Shown here: one piece after another, positions 23,170 through 34,228 of the stretch
Layout: each line of letters begins with the position of its first letter
Numbering within the stretch: the stretch's first letter is position 1
NCBI GenBank assembly: GCA_032622095.1
Contig: CP136068.1
Location: forward strand, 863,607-927,606
Origin: Siphonodentalium dalli
Taxonomy: Eukaryota; Mollusca; Scaphopoda; Gadilida; Siphonodentaliidae
Direction: 5' to 3'
Length of the DNA: 64,000 nucleotides
The notes under the pieces: model-generated
Told to the model about the DNA's origin: nothing
The model's input: only the letters and a program-made list of their open reading frames with translations
The model's database searches: none
Translations under genes and position numbers: made by a program

Positions 23170-23815
23170 TGTGTTTTCATCGTGTGCGCGAATGGTATGG
23201 CTTTGGTGCAAAATTAATCTTGTTTCGGCAAGTAACTGTGATAAATCCGATGAGTCTTCCTCGGGACAAAAGCCCACATTTATTCCGCTTGTTTGATCAC
23301 GCTTTCCCGTTACTGAGTGTTGGTTAGCCGACATCTGATTACTGTGTTCGGCGGTTATTCGAGCGTAGCTATCAATAGGCAATTCACAAGCAGTTACTGT
23401 TGGTCGAAATTGGCACGACGAGATTGCACCATTATGACCGGTGGTTGGCAGAAAGATATCGCGAATGTAATCTGATTGTTTACAAATAATGGTAGGTGAC
23501 ATGGCTACTTTATTTATAGCTGTTAGCGGGGAACTCCCTTCGATGAATTTTCCAGCTTGGTCAACCGTTTCGCAGAATTGACTGTTTTCCATATTATGGT
23601 TATTGTAATCCGATTTCAACATGTTTGTAGCTTGGCCTTGAAGATCACACATTGGCGACATTTTATCGTTAAACCCTGTTTTCAGTGGGTATAAAAATGA
23701 CATGTCTGTATAATCGTGTGGGTCACTATCATGGATAGACTCGCATGAGGTATCAGGATCTGTACATGCTAAAAAAGGTTTCAAGGTATTTTTGTTTAAA
23801 GAGCCATCATGTTGG
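23170..23815 (-). pseudogene. LINE N-terminal region
   Basis: About 215 open codons upstream of the foldback insertion, polar and low in hydrophobics (for example DPDTSCESIHDSDPHDYTD, HSNQMSANQHSVTGKRDQTS), ending ...HDENTREI at the target duplication. It is the N-terminal extension of the endonuclease-bearing ORF. The true start is lost: sequence upstream of about 23815 is repeat W, so the ATG at 23832 is not original. Confidence 0.7.
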
Positions 23816-24989
23816 GCAATAGACCAGGACACACCGGGCCGACCATGGTTTTTCGGCCCGGTGTGAGAAAATTTTGAAAACTAAACAAGAAAATCGCAAA
23901 ATCCTAGCATCTAGAAACTCATTAGCAGTTTTGTATTGGCCACGGGGAGGGACCAGGACACACCGGGCCGACCATGGTTCGGCCCGGTGTGAAAAAATTT
24001 TGAAATCTGAACAAGAAAATCGCAAAATCCTATAGCATCTACACTAGCCTCAAGCATTCATAGAGTTTGAAATTTCAACTCACTTAAGTTAGAAAATTTC
24101 CAACTGATGACAATTCCAGTGACAATTTTGACCAAATGTAGGACAATATTGTTTTCTTAAATTAACTAGAAGTTTTTAACTAGGCACGGTGTAGGGACCA
24201 GGACACAAGCTTTCAATGTGTTGGAAATTTCCAACCTGACACCCCCTATAAGGTTGGAAAATTTCTATCTGATGCAGGGGGGGGGGGGGTCGGAAAATTT
24301 GTTCAGGCACGTATGGCATTTTTTCCCTTTCGATCATTTTTTGTACCCACCCACCCCCACCGCCAAATTTTTTTCCGTTTTCGACAGTTTTTTTCCGACC
24401 ATTTTTTGACACCCACCCCCCTTTTAACACTAAAACATAGATTTGCGGGGGGAAATTCACTGTAAACAGGTGTATATGAATTTCTGTGCATACTATTTAT
24501 CATGGATGTTAACATGGACATGTAAATAGGAATGAGTCATTTTGAGGTCATTCGGCCAAAAAAACATGGCTGCCAGCGGCCATCTTGGATTTCAAAATTT
24601 GCAACAAAATACAACACGATAACTGCCTGCAGTCAGTTTACCAGTTAGAATTACATTATTTCTCTCATTCAAAGTGGTTTTGAAGCCCAACTCATTGCCA
24701 AAACACTAAAAAACAAGCAGGAAATTTTTGTTTTAGTTGCGGAAAAAATTGCTTGTTGCTGGCTTTGACCACCCACCCACCCCACCCCGGCATACGTGTC
24801 GGAATTTTTTTTTCCACCCCCCCCCCCTGTCTGATGGCCATTTCAGTCCAACTACAAGCACATTTTCAACCTATTGTTGGTGTGAAATTTCCAACTAATG
24901 TTGTGTCAGGTATATGAAATTTCCAACTGTTGAAAATTTTGACCAAAGTTGGTAGGTGATACACCCCCCCCCTATCGCCACGTCTCTGT
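23816..24989 (+). mobile_element. Repeat W, copy 2 (composite)
   Basis: Starts 'caatagaccaggacacac' as does the 27252 copy and ends 'tatcgccacgtctctg', the inverse of CAGGGACGTGGCGA. The left part is two tandem modules 'gggaccaggacacaccgggccgaccatgg', each with a hairpin ACACCGGGCCGA/TCGGCCCGGTGT (23830-23863 and 23961-23991). The right part has several 'ttggaaatttccaac' dyads. It truncates the LINE and is itself interrupted at 24275-24829. Confidence 0.65.
24275..24829. mobile_element. Element with CAGGGGGG termini, 7-bp target duplication
   Basis: A 555-bp insertion starting CAGGGGGGGGGG..TCGGAAAATT and ending AATTTTTTTTTCCACCCC..CCCTG, flanked by TCTGATG at 24268-24274 and 24830-24836. 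The repeat W copy at 27252-27979 has the uninterrupted site (about 27740-27748). CAGGG-type termini are typical of hAT elements, which duplicate 8 bp; here only 7 match exactly, so the superfamily is uncertain. Inner sequence is poly-pyrimidine rich plus a 'gccatcttggatttc' block. Open frames across 24176-24521 are not genes. Confidence 0.8.
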
Positions 24990-25198
24990 TAGCTTCCCAT
25001 ACAGTCATACTATACAGTGACACATTGAACAAGTCAACCTCCGGTCGGTTCACATAAATCATAAATATCGCGTGACCATATCCTCGTGCATATCATAATC
25101 ATTAACAGCTGAACGTCAGGGGAGTGGGGCTTTGATAAGTTCTCTGATTATTAACCCTTCCATGACTGGAGCTTCGTGAAAATTTGTGAAAACACTGT

Positions 25199-26478
25199 GC
25201 CAATGCATTCTCTTATATATCCAAGTCTCCTAAACCTTGACTATGTAAGCCAGTTCATTATCTTTAATATATATATGCGAGGCTCCATATGGGAGACTCG
25301 CATATATAAGAAAATGCACTGACACATGATCTGCAATGCAGCACCAGTGCAGCTCACGTCATCAGAGGGTTTAGGCTTTCTGATATAAAAACACACTTCA
25401 TCACCGAAGATTTCAGTAAAATTTCGATAACGAAGTGATGAATTCCTGATTGTTCAACATTCCAGGAACGCCCCATATCAGGTACGTGTACATATATATA
25501 TACGGCCATATAAGGAAAAAAAATCACATTTCAAGTGTGAAAACGTAATTTTGATTTTAAAGATTTTTGTTATAATTTTAGTGCCACAACTTTCTGCGAA
25601 TTTGAGAATATAAAGTCTGTAGAATGGTATTGCATACATTTGTCCAGTTTTGTGTCTTCATCCTGGAATATTGATTCGAGTGTATAGTCACATAGAAATG
25701 CCATTGCCTAGAATCATGCAGGATTCCCCCAAATTACGTCACAACGTGCTACGTTGATCGCTTCGATTGGACACTTTTACCTTGTAATTGGGCTCCTCAT
25801 GAGTTCTGATTGGCGCTACTGTCGTGGAATGATACTGGAATCTTATTCTACCTATTCGAAAACAATTTGCAAAGTAGAACAAACTGTGTTTTAAAAAACA
25901 TGCACATGTACAAATGTATATATAACCTGGTTTTGCTGTGAAATGTGAACCGAAACCATCACTACTGTTGTAGTCCATTATGTGAAATGGACCTGTCCCA
26001 AATGTTCACTACATCTATAATAGACCTATATAAGATACTTTAGAATGAAACGGCATCGCGTCACGTACCATTTATTCACTGTAGCAGGCAGTTAATTCAA
26101 TTTAAGGGAGGCGTGGCATCTTGCAGCGGTGATTCAAATAAATTCAATCTGGTTGCTGAATCAGAACTCCTGCCTGTATCCATCTAATTAACACGACATC
26201 TATTCATTCGTCCTAAAATTGCCATATAATGCTCGAGTTATTTCTGTTGTGCGACATCACTATATATACATTTTTAAATATCTATTCATGATGAATTTGG
26301 TATGCATGGAGCGCTCATGGAATGTTCAACAATCAGGAGTTCGTCACTTCGTTATCGAAGCTTTATTGTAACCTTCGGCGATGAAGTTTGTTTTTAGATC
26401 AGAAAACCTTAACCATTTCATGGCGATAGCTGCGCTGGTGCAGCATTAAATATCCTGTGCCAATGCATTCGCGTATAA
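25199..26478. mobile_element. Foldback element related to the 28.7-kb palindrome
   Basis: Arms 25311-25470 and 26316-26478 are diverged inverted repeats ('cactggtgc.gcat', 'tcgataacgaagtgatgaa.tcctgattgttcaacattcc'). The outer part has 'gtgccaatgcattctcttatat' and a near-palindrome with GCGAG/CTCGC arms at 25268-25305, the same words that build 28663-29117. Inner sequence (25480-26310) is AT-rich and non-coding; a minus ORF at 25739-25978 has no recognisable domain. Confidence 0.65.
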
Positions 26479-26915
26479 ACGGGCCCTGAGCGATTGGAAA
26501 CATTAAAACCGCAATTCGTACGTTTTGGACACCAGTCTATAATTGCAACCAATACGCACACGATTAGATAGCGAAAGATACTTAATCTGGGCTCACGATT
26601 AGATAGAGATTGGTATTAAATCGCAATAATACAAGTCACGCGAGATTAGGATTATTGACGAAATAACGGAGTTTTTATTTTAGCAGAGCTTTTAACGTGC
26701 CTCTGAGCCAAAACTCTCTGAAGCCCACCCACGCAGTTTTAGAGTTTGGGGATGAAGATTTGAAAGGGCTTCAGCCCTCTCCTCTCCTACACCACACATT
26801 ATATATTATATTTCGTTATCTCTAATCGATTAAATATATTTCGCTATCTAATCTATTAAATATATTTTGGAGTTCACAACGATATATATAAATATAAATT
26901 CCTATCAAATAAACA
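26479..26915. other. Fragments of 'gattagatag' repeat
   Basis: No gene. Words 'cacgattagatag', 'attgacgaaataacgga' and 'ccaaaactctctgaagcccaccca' at 26560-26740 also occur in the inverted-repeat element at 51.6-52.1 kb, so this is a related degraded copy. Confidence 0.5.
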
Positions 26916-27249
26916 GGGACGTGGCTAGAGGGTCTCCGTTGGGGGTGTCCACCTTGATAATTCCAACTGCACCCCCCCCCCCCTTGAATCAGACCAGAGA
27001 CAAGATTTTGCATAATTCATAATTCCATTTGCACCCCCCCCCCCTGAATCAAATAAACACCCCTTGAATCAGACCAAAGGTTTTCATAATTTCATTCCCT
27101 CCTTGCACCTAAGTGTTCACATGCCTAATAGCCTATTTATAAACCATGGTTGTAGCTACCCGGTATGATAATATTAATATATTTTGAACCTGAAAATTGC
27201 ACAAATCCTAAAATTTAGTGGTCTAACTCCAGACAAATGCACACGACTA
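26916..27249 (+). mobile_element. Repeat X, copy 2
   Basis: Direct copy of 12893-13229 with the same CAGGGACGTGGCTAGAGGGT start and 'caaatgcacacgacta' end. Poly-C tracts vary in length between copies. Repeat W copy 3 begins immediately to the right. Confidence 0.75.
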
Positions 27250-27251
27250 CG

Positions 27252-27979
27252 CGCAATAGACCAGGACACACCCGACCGCCCATGGTTGTTCGGCCCGGTG
27301 TGAGAAAAGTTTGAAAACTAAACAAGAAAATCGCAAAATCCTAGCATCTAGACTGCCCTCAAGCTTCCCTATAGTGTTGGTAATTTCATTCATTTCAGTC
27401 AACAATTTTAACCAAATGTAGTACAATATTGTTTTCTTAAACTCATTAGCATTTTTTTATTGGCCACGGGGAGGGACCAGGACACACTGGGCGGACCATG
27501 GTTCGGCCCGGTGTGCGAAAATTTTGAAATCTGAACAAGAAAATCGCAAAATCCTAGCATCTAGACTAGCCTCAAGCATTCATAGAGTTGGACATTTCAA
27601 ACCTGACACCCCGACTTAGGTTGGAAAATTTCCAACTGATGAAGTTTTTGACTGGCCATGGGGGAGGGACCAGGACACAAGCTTTCCAAGTGTTGGAAAT
27701 TTCCAACCTGACACTCCTAAGGTTGGAAAATTTCTAACTGATGGCCATTTCAGTCCAACATTTTTACCAAAAGAAGGAAAATATGTAAATATTGGTCCAA
27801 AAACAATAAATTCCCCCAATATATTGATTGAAAATCAACTACAAGAACATTTTCAACCTATTGTTGGTGTGAAATTTCCAACTAATGTTGTGTCAGGTAT
27901 GAAATTTCCAACTGTTGAAAATTATGACCAAAGTTGGGGTGGGACACCCCCCCCCCCCAAACCCTCCTGTCGCCACGTC
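27252..27979 (+). mobile_element. Repeat W, copy 3 (uninterrupted)
   Basis: Parallel to 23816-24989 but without the 555-bp insertion. It runs from 'caatagaccaggacacac' to 'ctgtcgccacgtctctg', with three 'gggaccaggacaca' modules (27252, 27472, 27666). The ACACCGGGCCGA hairpins are degraded here. It provides the empty site used to define 24275-24829. Confidence 0.65.
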
Positions 27980-28627
27980 TCTGACTTCATGGCAGTATAC
28001 ATGAGACTCAATTTACCCCCATCCAAAAAGGTTGGGGTATATATACAACCATCATGTAAAGCAGGCACACACATATATATATATAGGGACGTCGCATAAC
28101 GGAAGTGCACGTTTGGAGGGGAGGGGACAATGGAGCGCATTACTTAGACGCCACTGTGGCAGAAATGGTAATCCCGAAATCAAATCCTCACAAAGATGAA
28201 TACTTGTTTTGTAATAATTATCATGTTATGTTCAATTTCTCAGCTTTTCATCCTATCAGTATAGGTCCCAGAAAAGTAATTATTAAGGATGAACATAGAT
28301 TAATAGAAGAAATCTTAATATCGTTCCATAAGATTGTCCATTGCTGATTCCATCTTCGTCAGTGATAAGCAACATTGCCTGTTAACTTCAGTGGCTCTGT
28401 GGCCCTCAGCTTGTCCATATATTTGGACATAGCTGTAGCTCCAGTCCTATACCCCTGACACCATGTATATGACCATTGATGTAAGATGTTTGTTGTGTGT
28501 GTTCTGATATTTTAATATAGCTGAACTCCAGAGAGGGAAGCAGAATGATATGTACAAAATCTGTGATGCTTACCTATAATTGATTATGACACTTCTATAA
28601 GGCACTAACTTCTACAATATTGAGTTC
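27980..28627. other. Unique sequence, no gene
   Basis: Contains an AT-dinucleotide stretch (28070-28086) and short unconvincing ORFs. No repeat from elsewhere in the window was recognised. Confidence 0.45.
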
Positions 28628-29250
28628 GTGGGAATATGAACTCTAGATATATAACACATTTGTGACCCGCCATATCAAATCCAGTCGGAAGTCGGGATTT
28701 TTTACCCTGTGCCAATGCATTCTCTTATATATGCGAGTCGACCATAGGTCGCCTCGCATATATAAGAGAATGCATTGGCCTAACAATTTTTTACAATTTT
28801 AATAATTTTTTCTTGTATTCTTTAACAATTTTATAATTTCACCCATACAGAGCCCCAGACAAACATGAGCAGACGACACTCTTCTATATGCTTCTATATA
28901 TGTGTGGGGCTCCCTGCAGGGTAATGGATGTTTTTTTTATTTTATGTCCTAAAAATTGTAAGAAACATTTATTTAAAAAAAATGATAAAAAATTGTTAGG
29001 CCAATGCATTCTCTTATATATGCGAGGCGACCGATGGTCGACTCGCATATATAAGAGAATGCATTGGCACAGGGTAAAAAAATCCCAACTTACGATTGGA
29101 TTTGATATGGCGGGTCACATTTGGTTAATTGAACGCGACATCAATTGAGACAGATCGTGGTTTTGGATGGTGGGAATATGAACTCTAGATATATAACACA
29201 TTTGGTTAATTGAACGCGACATCAATTGAGAGAGACCATGGTTTTTTATG
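28628..29250 (+). repeat. Tandem duplication; left copy hosts a palindrome, right copy empty
   Basis: An 87-bp unit ('gtgggaatatgaactctagat...acatttg|gttaattgaacgcgacatcaattgaga...') occurs twice in tandem. The left copy (28628-28662 plus 29118-29169) is split by the element 28663-29117; the right copy (29170-29250) is uninterrupted at 29199-29204. The right part also resembles 12664-12720 in inverse orientation. Confidence 0.9.
28663..29117. mobile_element. Fourfold palindromic element with local empty site
   Basis: A 455-bp element from TGACCCGCCATATCAAATCC to its inverse, flanked by CATTTG at 28657-28662 and 29118-29123 (a seventh base, A, is ambiguous). The outer arms are about 130 bp and nearly identical. 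Each arm holds its own palindrome (28712-28778 and 29001-29067, 67 bp with 26-bp perfect arms starting CCAATGCATTCTCTTA), so one strand can fold into a cruciform of hairpins. Non-coding. Superfamily unknown. Confidence 0.92.
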
Positions 29251-29824
29251 GTTGATGTATATGATCTGTTAAGCTTTTTGTTTGGTCCTTCTTGCTACAA
29301 ATAGATAATTCCTGTAAAACGAACAACACCGTGATATGGCATAGTGACTAAAACAGTTATAATGATGGTATTCTGTGAGATAACATGTCCTATAATCGGC
29401 CGTAGATCGTCTCTCCACGCTGGGTAACAGGTCCAGACACAGTTTTGTAGATACACAATCTTTTATTGTAACATCAAAGAATGCATGGATATATTTTTAC
29501 CACAACAACTTTTACAAGGCTAGCAGTTGAGAATATGCCTGAAGTCTGTCGCGGATAATCGTATCATCGCGATTCCGATAACACACATTATGTTTATGTT
29601 AATGTACATGTAGTGTCTAAGTCTATTTTAAAACCCATCACTTAAAAACATTGTCTTTGATGGCTTAATTGTCGAGAAATGATTCTAAATCGTTTAGATA
29701 CATTGAAAACAGGAATGGCGACAGTGAATTAACTTGTCTCCAACCAGTTTCATCATATCATTTTAAGTAAGGCCAGATTCTATTATAGTGTCAGTTATTA
29801 TATAGAAATAAGGGAGGGGTGTTG
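29251..29824. other. Unique sequence, no gene
   Basis: AT-rich, stops in all frames, no repeat recognised. Confidence 0.45.
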
Positions 29825-31404
29825 TTCTGATCACAGGAGCTTGGAATTTGGTCAAAACCCCTCTTTTATTGGCGGAACCACCACCCGGGACCAAAGGTCA
29901 CGGAAGGAACGAAACAGAAAATTGTTGCCACCTATTTTGAACTCAACTGTATTCCTACAAAAAATATATTTTCACTAAAAACTTTTGGTACCTCTTACAC
30001 CTTAGATGCCAATCTACAACATTCCATAGGTATATTTTTCCAGTTCTTCGAAAACCTCACTTTATTTCGGTAATGTATTGTAAATTCACCAACGAACACA
30101 AATCTGCGACACCTACATCACCCGTTCTAGAATCTGAATGACAAATGGCACAAAACCATTTTTCCGGAATAACAAAGTCGGAACGAAATAAAATCGAAAC
30201 CTAAATTTAAAGCCCGCGAAATTCAAAAATATTTGAAAGTGCGTGCGGTTTTCGAACTTAGGCGCCAGAAAACTTAAATCTGTTTATGTTTGCGTCATAC
30301 TATGCTCATTTTTGAAGATCTAATCCTGATGTTTTGTGCATTTTCCTGAAAATTTCTGTATTTTTCTGTGTCTGCTGTTCTTCATTAGACTGAATGGTAA
30401 TTTGTACATATATTTCATATTTAATTTATTTCTATTTATGGCACGACCACCTGGTATTGTTTTTTTCTTCTTGTTTTATGTTCGTTATGTACAGGTAGGC
30501 CTATATGTACTGCTTGACTTTGTAATGCTACTGGTTGCAATGATTGGTCATACAGGGACCAAAACTCTCTAGCTCCCTCTCTCTCTCTCATAGGAGCTTG
30601 TGTCGCGCTCCGTTGTATAGGCCTAAAATATCCATCATATAATAGTAATAGTAATCAACCAACTGATTACTGGTCGAATATCACGAAGTAGAAGAAAAAG
30701 ATATATAGACTCACGGGGAGGCCTGGTATATATGCCTATGCATGAAGCGAGTCCTTTGTGCGTTTTTGGTGCAGATTCGTTGCCAGAATATCTTAATTAT
30801 TTCCACATCAAATGTTGTTTTTTACTAGTTCTGACGAACAAATATATGTCTTAGTTGATGAGAGAAGACATTTTTCTTGAGTTAGGTAACGATATTGGCC
30901 ATGCATATATAGAACGAGTGTTTAGTTTCGCGAAATTCAAATTTGTCAATGTAGGGTACAAAAACTCGCCATTAATATGCCAAATACAGTAACAAAATGT
31001 AATAAGATTCTTTAATGTAAGAGCACAAAATTAACCTGCGTATTCTTCACAGTATACGTTTTATTTGTGCGTTTGCAAGTTGTATATAATACAAACTGGT
31101 TTACCGAATAACTAGTTTATAAATTTGAGTTAGTGATAAACTCGCTAACATAAATTTTATTTAATAATCAACTATAAGTATTGTCAACTGTACCGGTACC
31201 AGGATCTATAAATAGTATACGTCACTCGTGACTCGTGTGTCGTAACGAATCAGCACCAAAGCTCTCAAAGAATGGCTTTATGCATATGATTATATAGCCT
31301 GTGCTCATGAATTGGAAATTCAATTTTTAAATTCAAGACAGCTAGCCACCATCGGCATTGTTTTAATCAAAATCAAAAATACCAAAACAATATTAAAAAC
31401 ATTA

Positions 31405-31905
31405 CTTAATGTAACTTTCGCTGATGGGGTCACTGTCACAAGGCTCCGCGTTCCGATCACATTCGTAGCCAGGTTTTTTAATCGATCACAAATGTAGCCA
31501 GCTTTTCTATGGCGATCACATTTGTAGCCAGCTTTTCATATTCAGGCGAGCCGCAATGAACACGATCGGGTTAATCTAATTTTTCTGAGTTGATGGATGA
31601 AAACAACGTGAATTTAGTTTTGATATAAGTTCATTTATAACCTGATGTTTCGGATCAATGTCGTTGGAATGCTCGAATTATATTCCAATATAAGTTGATA
31701 AACGAAGTCAGTTTTGGAGCATGACGTCGACATTTTAGTCACGAACGTGATGACGTCATATTTCGGGCAATATAAACCACGAATTAGAAAAGCTGACTAC
31801 GAATGTGATCGCCGGTGAAATAAGCTGGCTACACTGGCTACGAATGTGACCGTCACTGACCGGAGTCTTGTGACAATGACCCCATCGGCGTAACTTTCAT
31901 GGTCG
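31405..31905. mobile_element. Nested 0.5-kb foldback repeat
   Basis: Inverted arms 31408-31530 and 31785-31905 share 'gatggggtcactgtcacaag', repeated 'gatcacattcgtagccag' words and 'agcttttc'. The left arm has three tandem 'gatcaca..tgtagccagcttttc' units. Diverged more than the surrounding element's arms. No clear target duplication found. Confidence 0.7.
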
Positions 31906-31919
31906 ATGAAACGAGTGGC

Positions 31920-32580
31920 TGAAATCCGACGGCGGCCATGTTTCTATGACTAATTACACGACGATCGCACCAATGTTACAGTCTCTAGCAATGATTCGTT
32001 CTCATTTTGATACCAATGTCATGACCCATGAACAATTTAACGATGATCGGTTCATCGACATAGGCCTAGGCTCTAGACAGTGTTATTGATTTAATTATAT
32101 ATGCGGTGTTGTCGCTGAAATCCGACGGCGGCCATGTTTCTTTGAGAATTCACAGCAAAATGACTCGTTCCCATCTATATGTCAATGTCAACCTCCGTGA
32201 CAAATTTAATTATGATCGGACCAACACTGCGACCTCTTGCCCACGGTGCTAAATGATGCAATTTTGAAATCCAAGATGGCTGTTGGCGGCCATTTTTTTC
32301 ATGCAAATAAGCCCAAAATGACTCGGTGTCGTCTATATATCAATGTCATGATCGATGAACAATTTCGTGATGATATAGGAGCATCGACACAGGCTCTAGG
32401 CTGTGTAATTGATTAAGATTTATCAAGTATTATCACTTAAATCCACGATGGCTGCAAGTGGCCATGTTTTTATGCAAATGAGCCCAAAATAATTCGTTCC
32501 CATCTAGACGCCAATGTTATCATCCATCAAAAAGTTCATGATGATCAGTGCATCGGTACGGCCATGTAATAAACATGTAA
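31920..32580 (+). repeat. About 185-bp degenerate tandem array
   Basis: Four units with 'gcggccatgttt', 'attcgttc.cat.t.gatgccaatgtcat', 'gatgaacaattt' and 'gatgatcggt.catcgacataggc'. The same word order (host 'gccatcttggatttt' plus 'cgagtcattttg') appears at 63.3-63.85 kb and in the 24.5-kb element. Non-coding. Confidence 0.7.
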
Positions 32581-33227
32581 TCAGCAGCTATGTTCGAAAT
32601 TATAAACGGTACTTTCATGCTATCCGTCTCCGGATCATAGTTTTAAAGTTTCCGCATATTTTGGTACCAGTTCCGCTACTCAGATTCTAGAACGGGTGAT
32701 GTAGGTGTCGCAGATTTGTGTTCGTTGGTGAATTTACAATACATTACCGAAATAAAGTGAGGTTTTCGAAGAACTGGAAAAATATACCTATGGAATGTTG
32801 TAGATTGGCATCTAAGGTGTAAGAGGTACCAAAAGTTTTTAGTGAAAATATATTTTTTGTAGGAATACAGTTGAATTCAAAATAGGTGGCAACAATTTTC
32901 TGTTTCGTTCCTTCCGTGACCTTTGGTCCCGGGTGGTGGTTCCGCCAATAAAAGAGTGGTTTTGACCAAATTCCAAGCTCCTGTGTTCTGATGGCTGAAT
33001 TCCAGTTTTCACTGATTTTTAATAGCAAAAATTACCCTGGTAACCATATAAACAGAATTAGCCCAGCGGCACCTTGTTATGGTTATTAATTACATCGAAC
33101 ACTTAAATAGTAGGGTGATTCTCCCTTAAATGAACAAATTCGTCCATAAAATTCTGAAAAAATTAAATATGTCACATGCCGATGAATTTTATGTGAGTAT
33201 GTAGCACAGATATTGGTGACCACAAAA

Positions 33228-33449
33228 ATGACAGTTGGCAAAATTATAGGGCAAGATCAAGGTCAATCAAGGACGTTCATTACGGCATGTGCCAATGACG
33301 TTTTTGGGTTGAATCAGGGCGACGTCATTGTCAAATTCGCTCTTTCTCCAAAACTTGTGTTTAATTCGAATATCATGATTAATGGAAACCAAACAAAATT
33401 GAGCCACTTTGTTGACATGTGCCCTTTAATAGTTGAATTATCGTTATGA
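33228..33449 (+). CDS. Unidentified ORF inside the 1.9-kb element
   Basis: A 73-codon frame from ATG at 33228 (MTVGKIIGQDQ...) to a stop at 33447-33449. The middle (NDVFGLNQGDVIVKFALSPK) has a beta-strand-like alternation and balanced composition. No family recognised. With the next ORF on the same strand, it may be an exon of a degraded transposon gene or a captured host gene. No convincing splice sites join them. Confidence 0.25.
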   Translation: MTVGKIIGQDQGQSRTFITACANDVFGLNQGDVIVKFALSPKLVFNSNIMINGNQTKLSHFVDMCPLIVELSL

Positions 33450-33892
33450 GTATATATTCAACTTGTACATCATGGAGTAGTCGATGATGTATCCGTCCAA
33501 ACGACGTATCGCGCAGCTCCGCACGTTGAGTCGTCTATGATATACAGCCATTTGAATATACGTGGTGGAAATTGATGTGCTTTGTGGGCGTTACTTAGAG
33601 TTCAAACTCTCTAAAGAGGTCAACGAATACACCGTCCAGATCTGATAATTGGAAACAGATTTTGATCACATAAAGGGCTATTCCTATCAAGTCGGGCATG
33701 CCCTGATCCATCGTACACTTGGTTTGACGCCAAACGACCGAGGAACTCTGATGTAGACAACGTGAACATACGTCAATCAAACTCTGTTCCTCAAAGGGTT
33801 CGCCAAATTGCAAAGAGAATTTACAATAGAAAACAATGTCGATGGATTTCTCTTACATGTTTCAAGATATCGAACTGAAATTTTGTATTTAG

Positions 33893-34045
33893 GGGTTTTT
33901 CGATGAGCTCAATCAGATAGAATTGTCAGTGAGATATTACGATGGCCCAAAATGTGTCATTGACGCCTTTGCTATACCACACGAGCCGGAAATCGTCCCA
34001 CAGGCAGTCCGATTGTTGAAAAGTACCGAAACAATTGATTTTTAA
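33893..34045 (+). CDS. Possible terminal exon inside the 1.9-kb element
   Basis: Follows a good acceptor ('ttttgtatttag' ending at 33892) and stays open for 50 codons to TAA at 34043-34045. It begins GFFDELNQIELSVRYYDGPK and ends VRLLKSTETIDF. Too short and without start to be independent; exon-like. Family unknown. A minus-strand ORF at 33595-33813 overlaps none of this and is equally unidentified. Confidence 0.3.
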   Translation, partial: GFFDELNQIELSVRYYDGPKCVIDAFAIPHEPEIVPQAVRLLKSTETIDF

Positions 34046-34228
34046 ATTGTCATCTGCTTCTCTCTGAGCACCCCCCCCCCCCACCAACTCACTCACAACC
34101 CCCCCCCCCCCCCCCCGGATACAATAACCACTATATGTGTATGTACGTCGTGTTGACCCATTTTACAACATAACCACCCAAGTATTCTAAGCGTGAAATG
34201 TGTCTGTGGGTGGCTGTAACGTTATTCT

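Larger units (their letters stand above)
14200..23815 (-). mobile_element. Dead non-LTR retrotransposon split by two insertions
   Basis: A minus-strand element with, 5' to 3', a long N-terminal region (23815-23170), an apurinic-type endonuclease (18538-17407, ending at 16929), reverse transcriptase and a C-terminal region (to 14204). It is interrupted by a foldback element (18548-23160) and a family-A MITE (16934-17402); in both cases the reading frame is in phase once one copy of the target duplication is removed. The 5' end is cut off at about 23815 by repeat W. A 110-bp duplication, an internal deletion and a nonsense codon also disable it. The clade (CR1, Jockey or I-like) cannot be settled by eye. 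Confidence 0.85.
29832..32985. mobile_element. 3.15-kb element with 305-bp inverted arms and 7-bp target duplication
   Basis: Arms 29832-30136 and 32681-32985 are inverse copies of equal length that differ at about two positions by eye. Ends are CACAGGAGCTTGG and its inverse, flanked by TTCTGAT at 29825-29831 and 32986-32992. Duplications of 7-8 bp with long terminal arms occur in the P superfamily (for example Drosophila Galileo, 7 bp) and hAT-like groups; assignment is inference. Arm identity implies recent insertion. The interior has no transposase, only a nested foldback and a tandem array. Confidence 0.92.
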
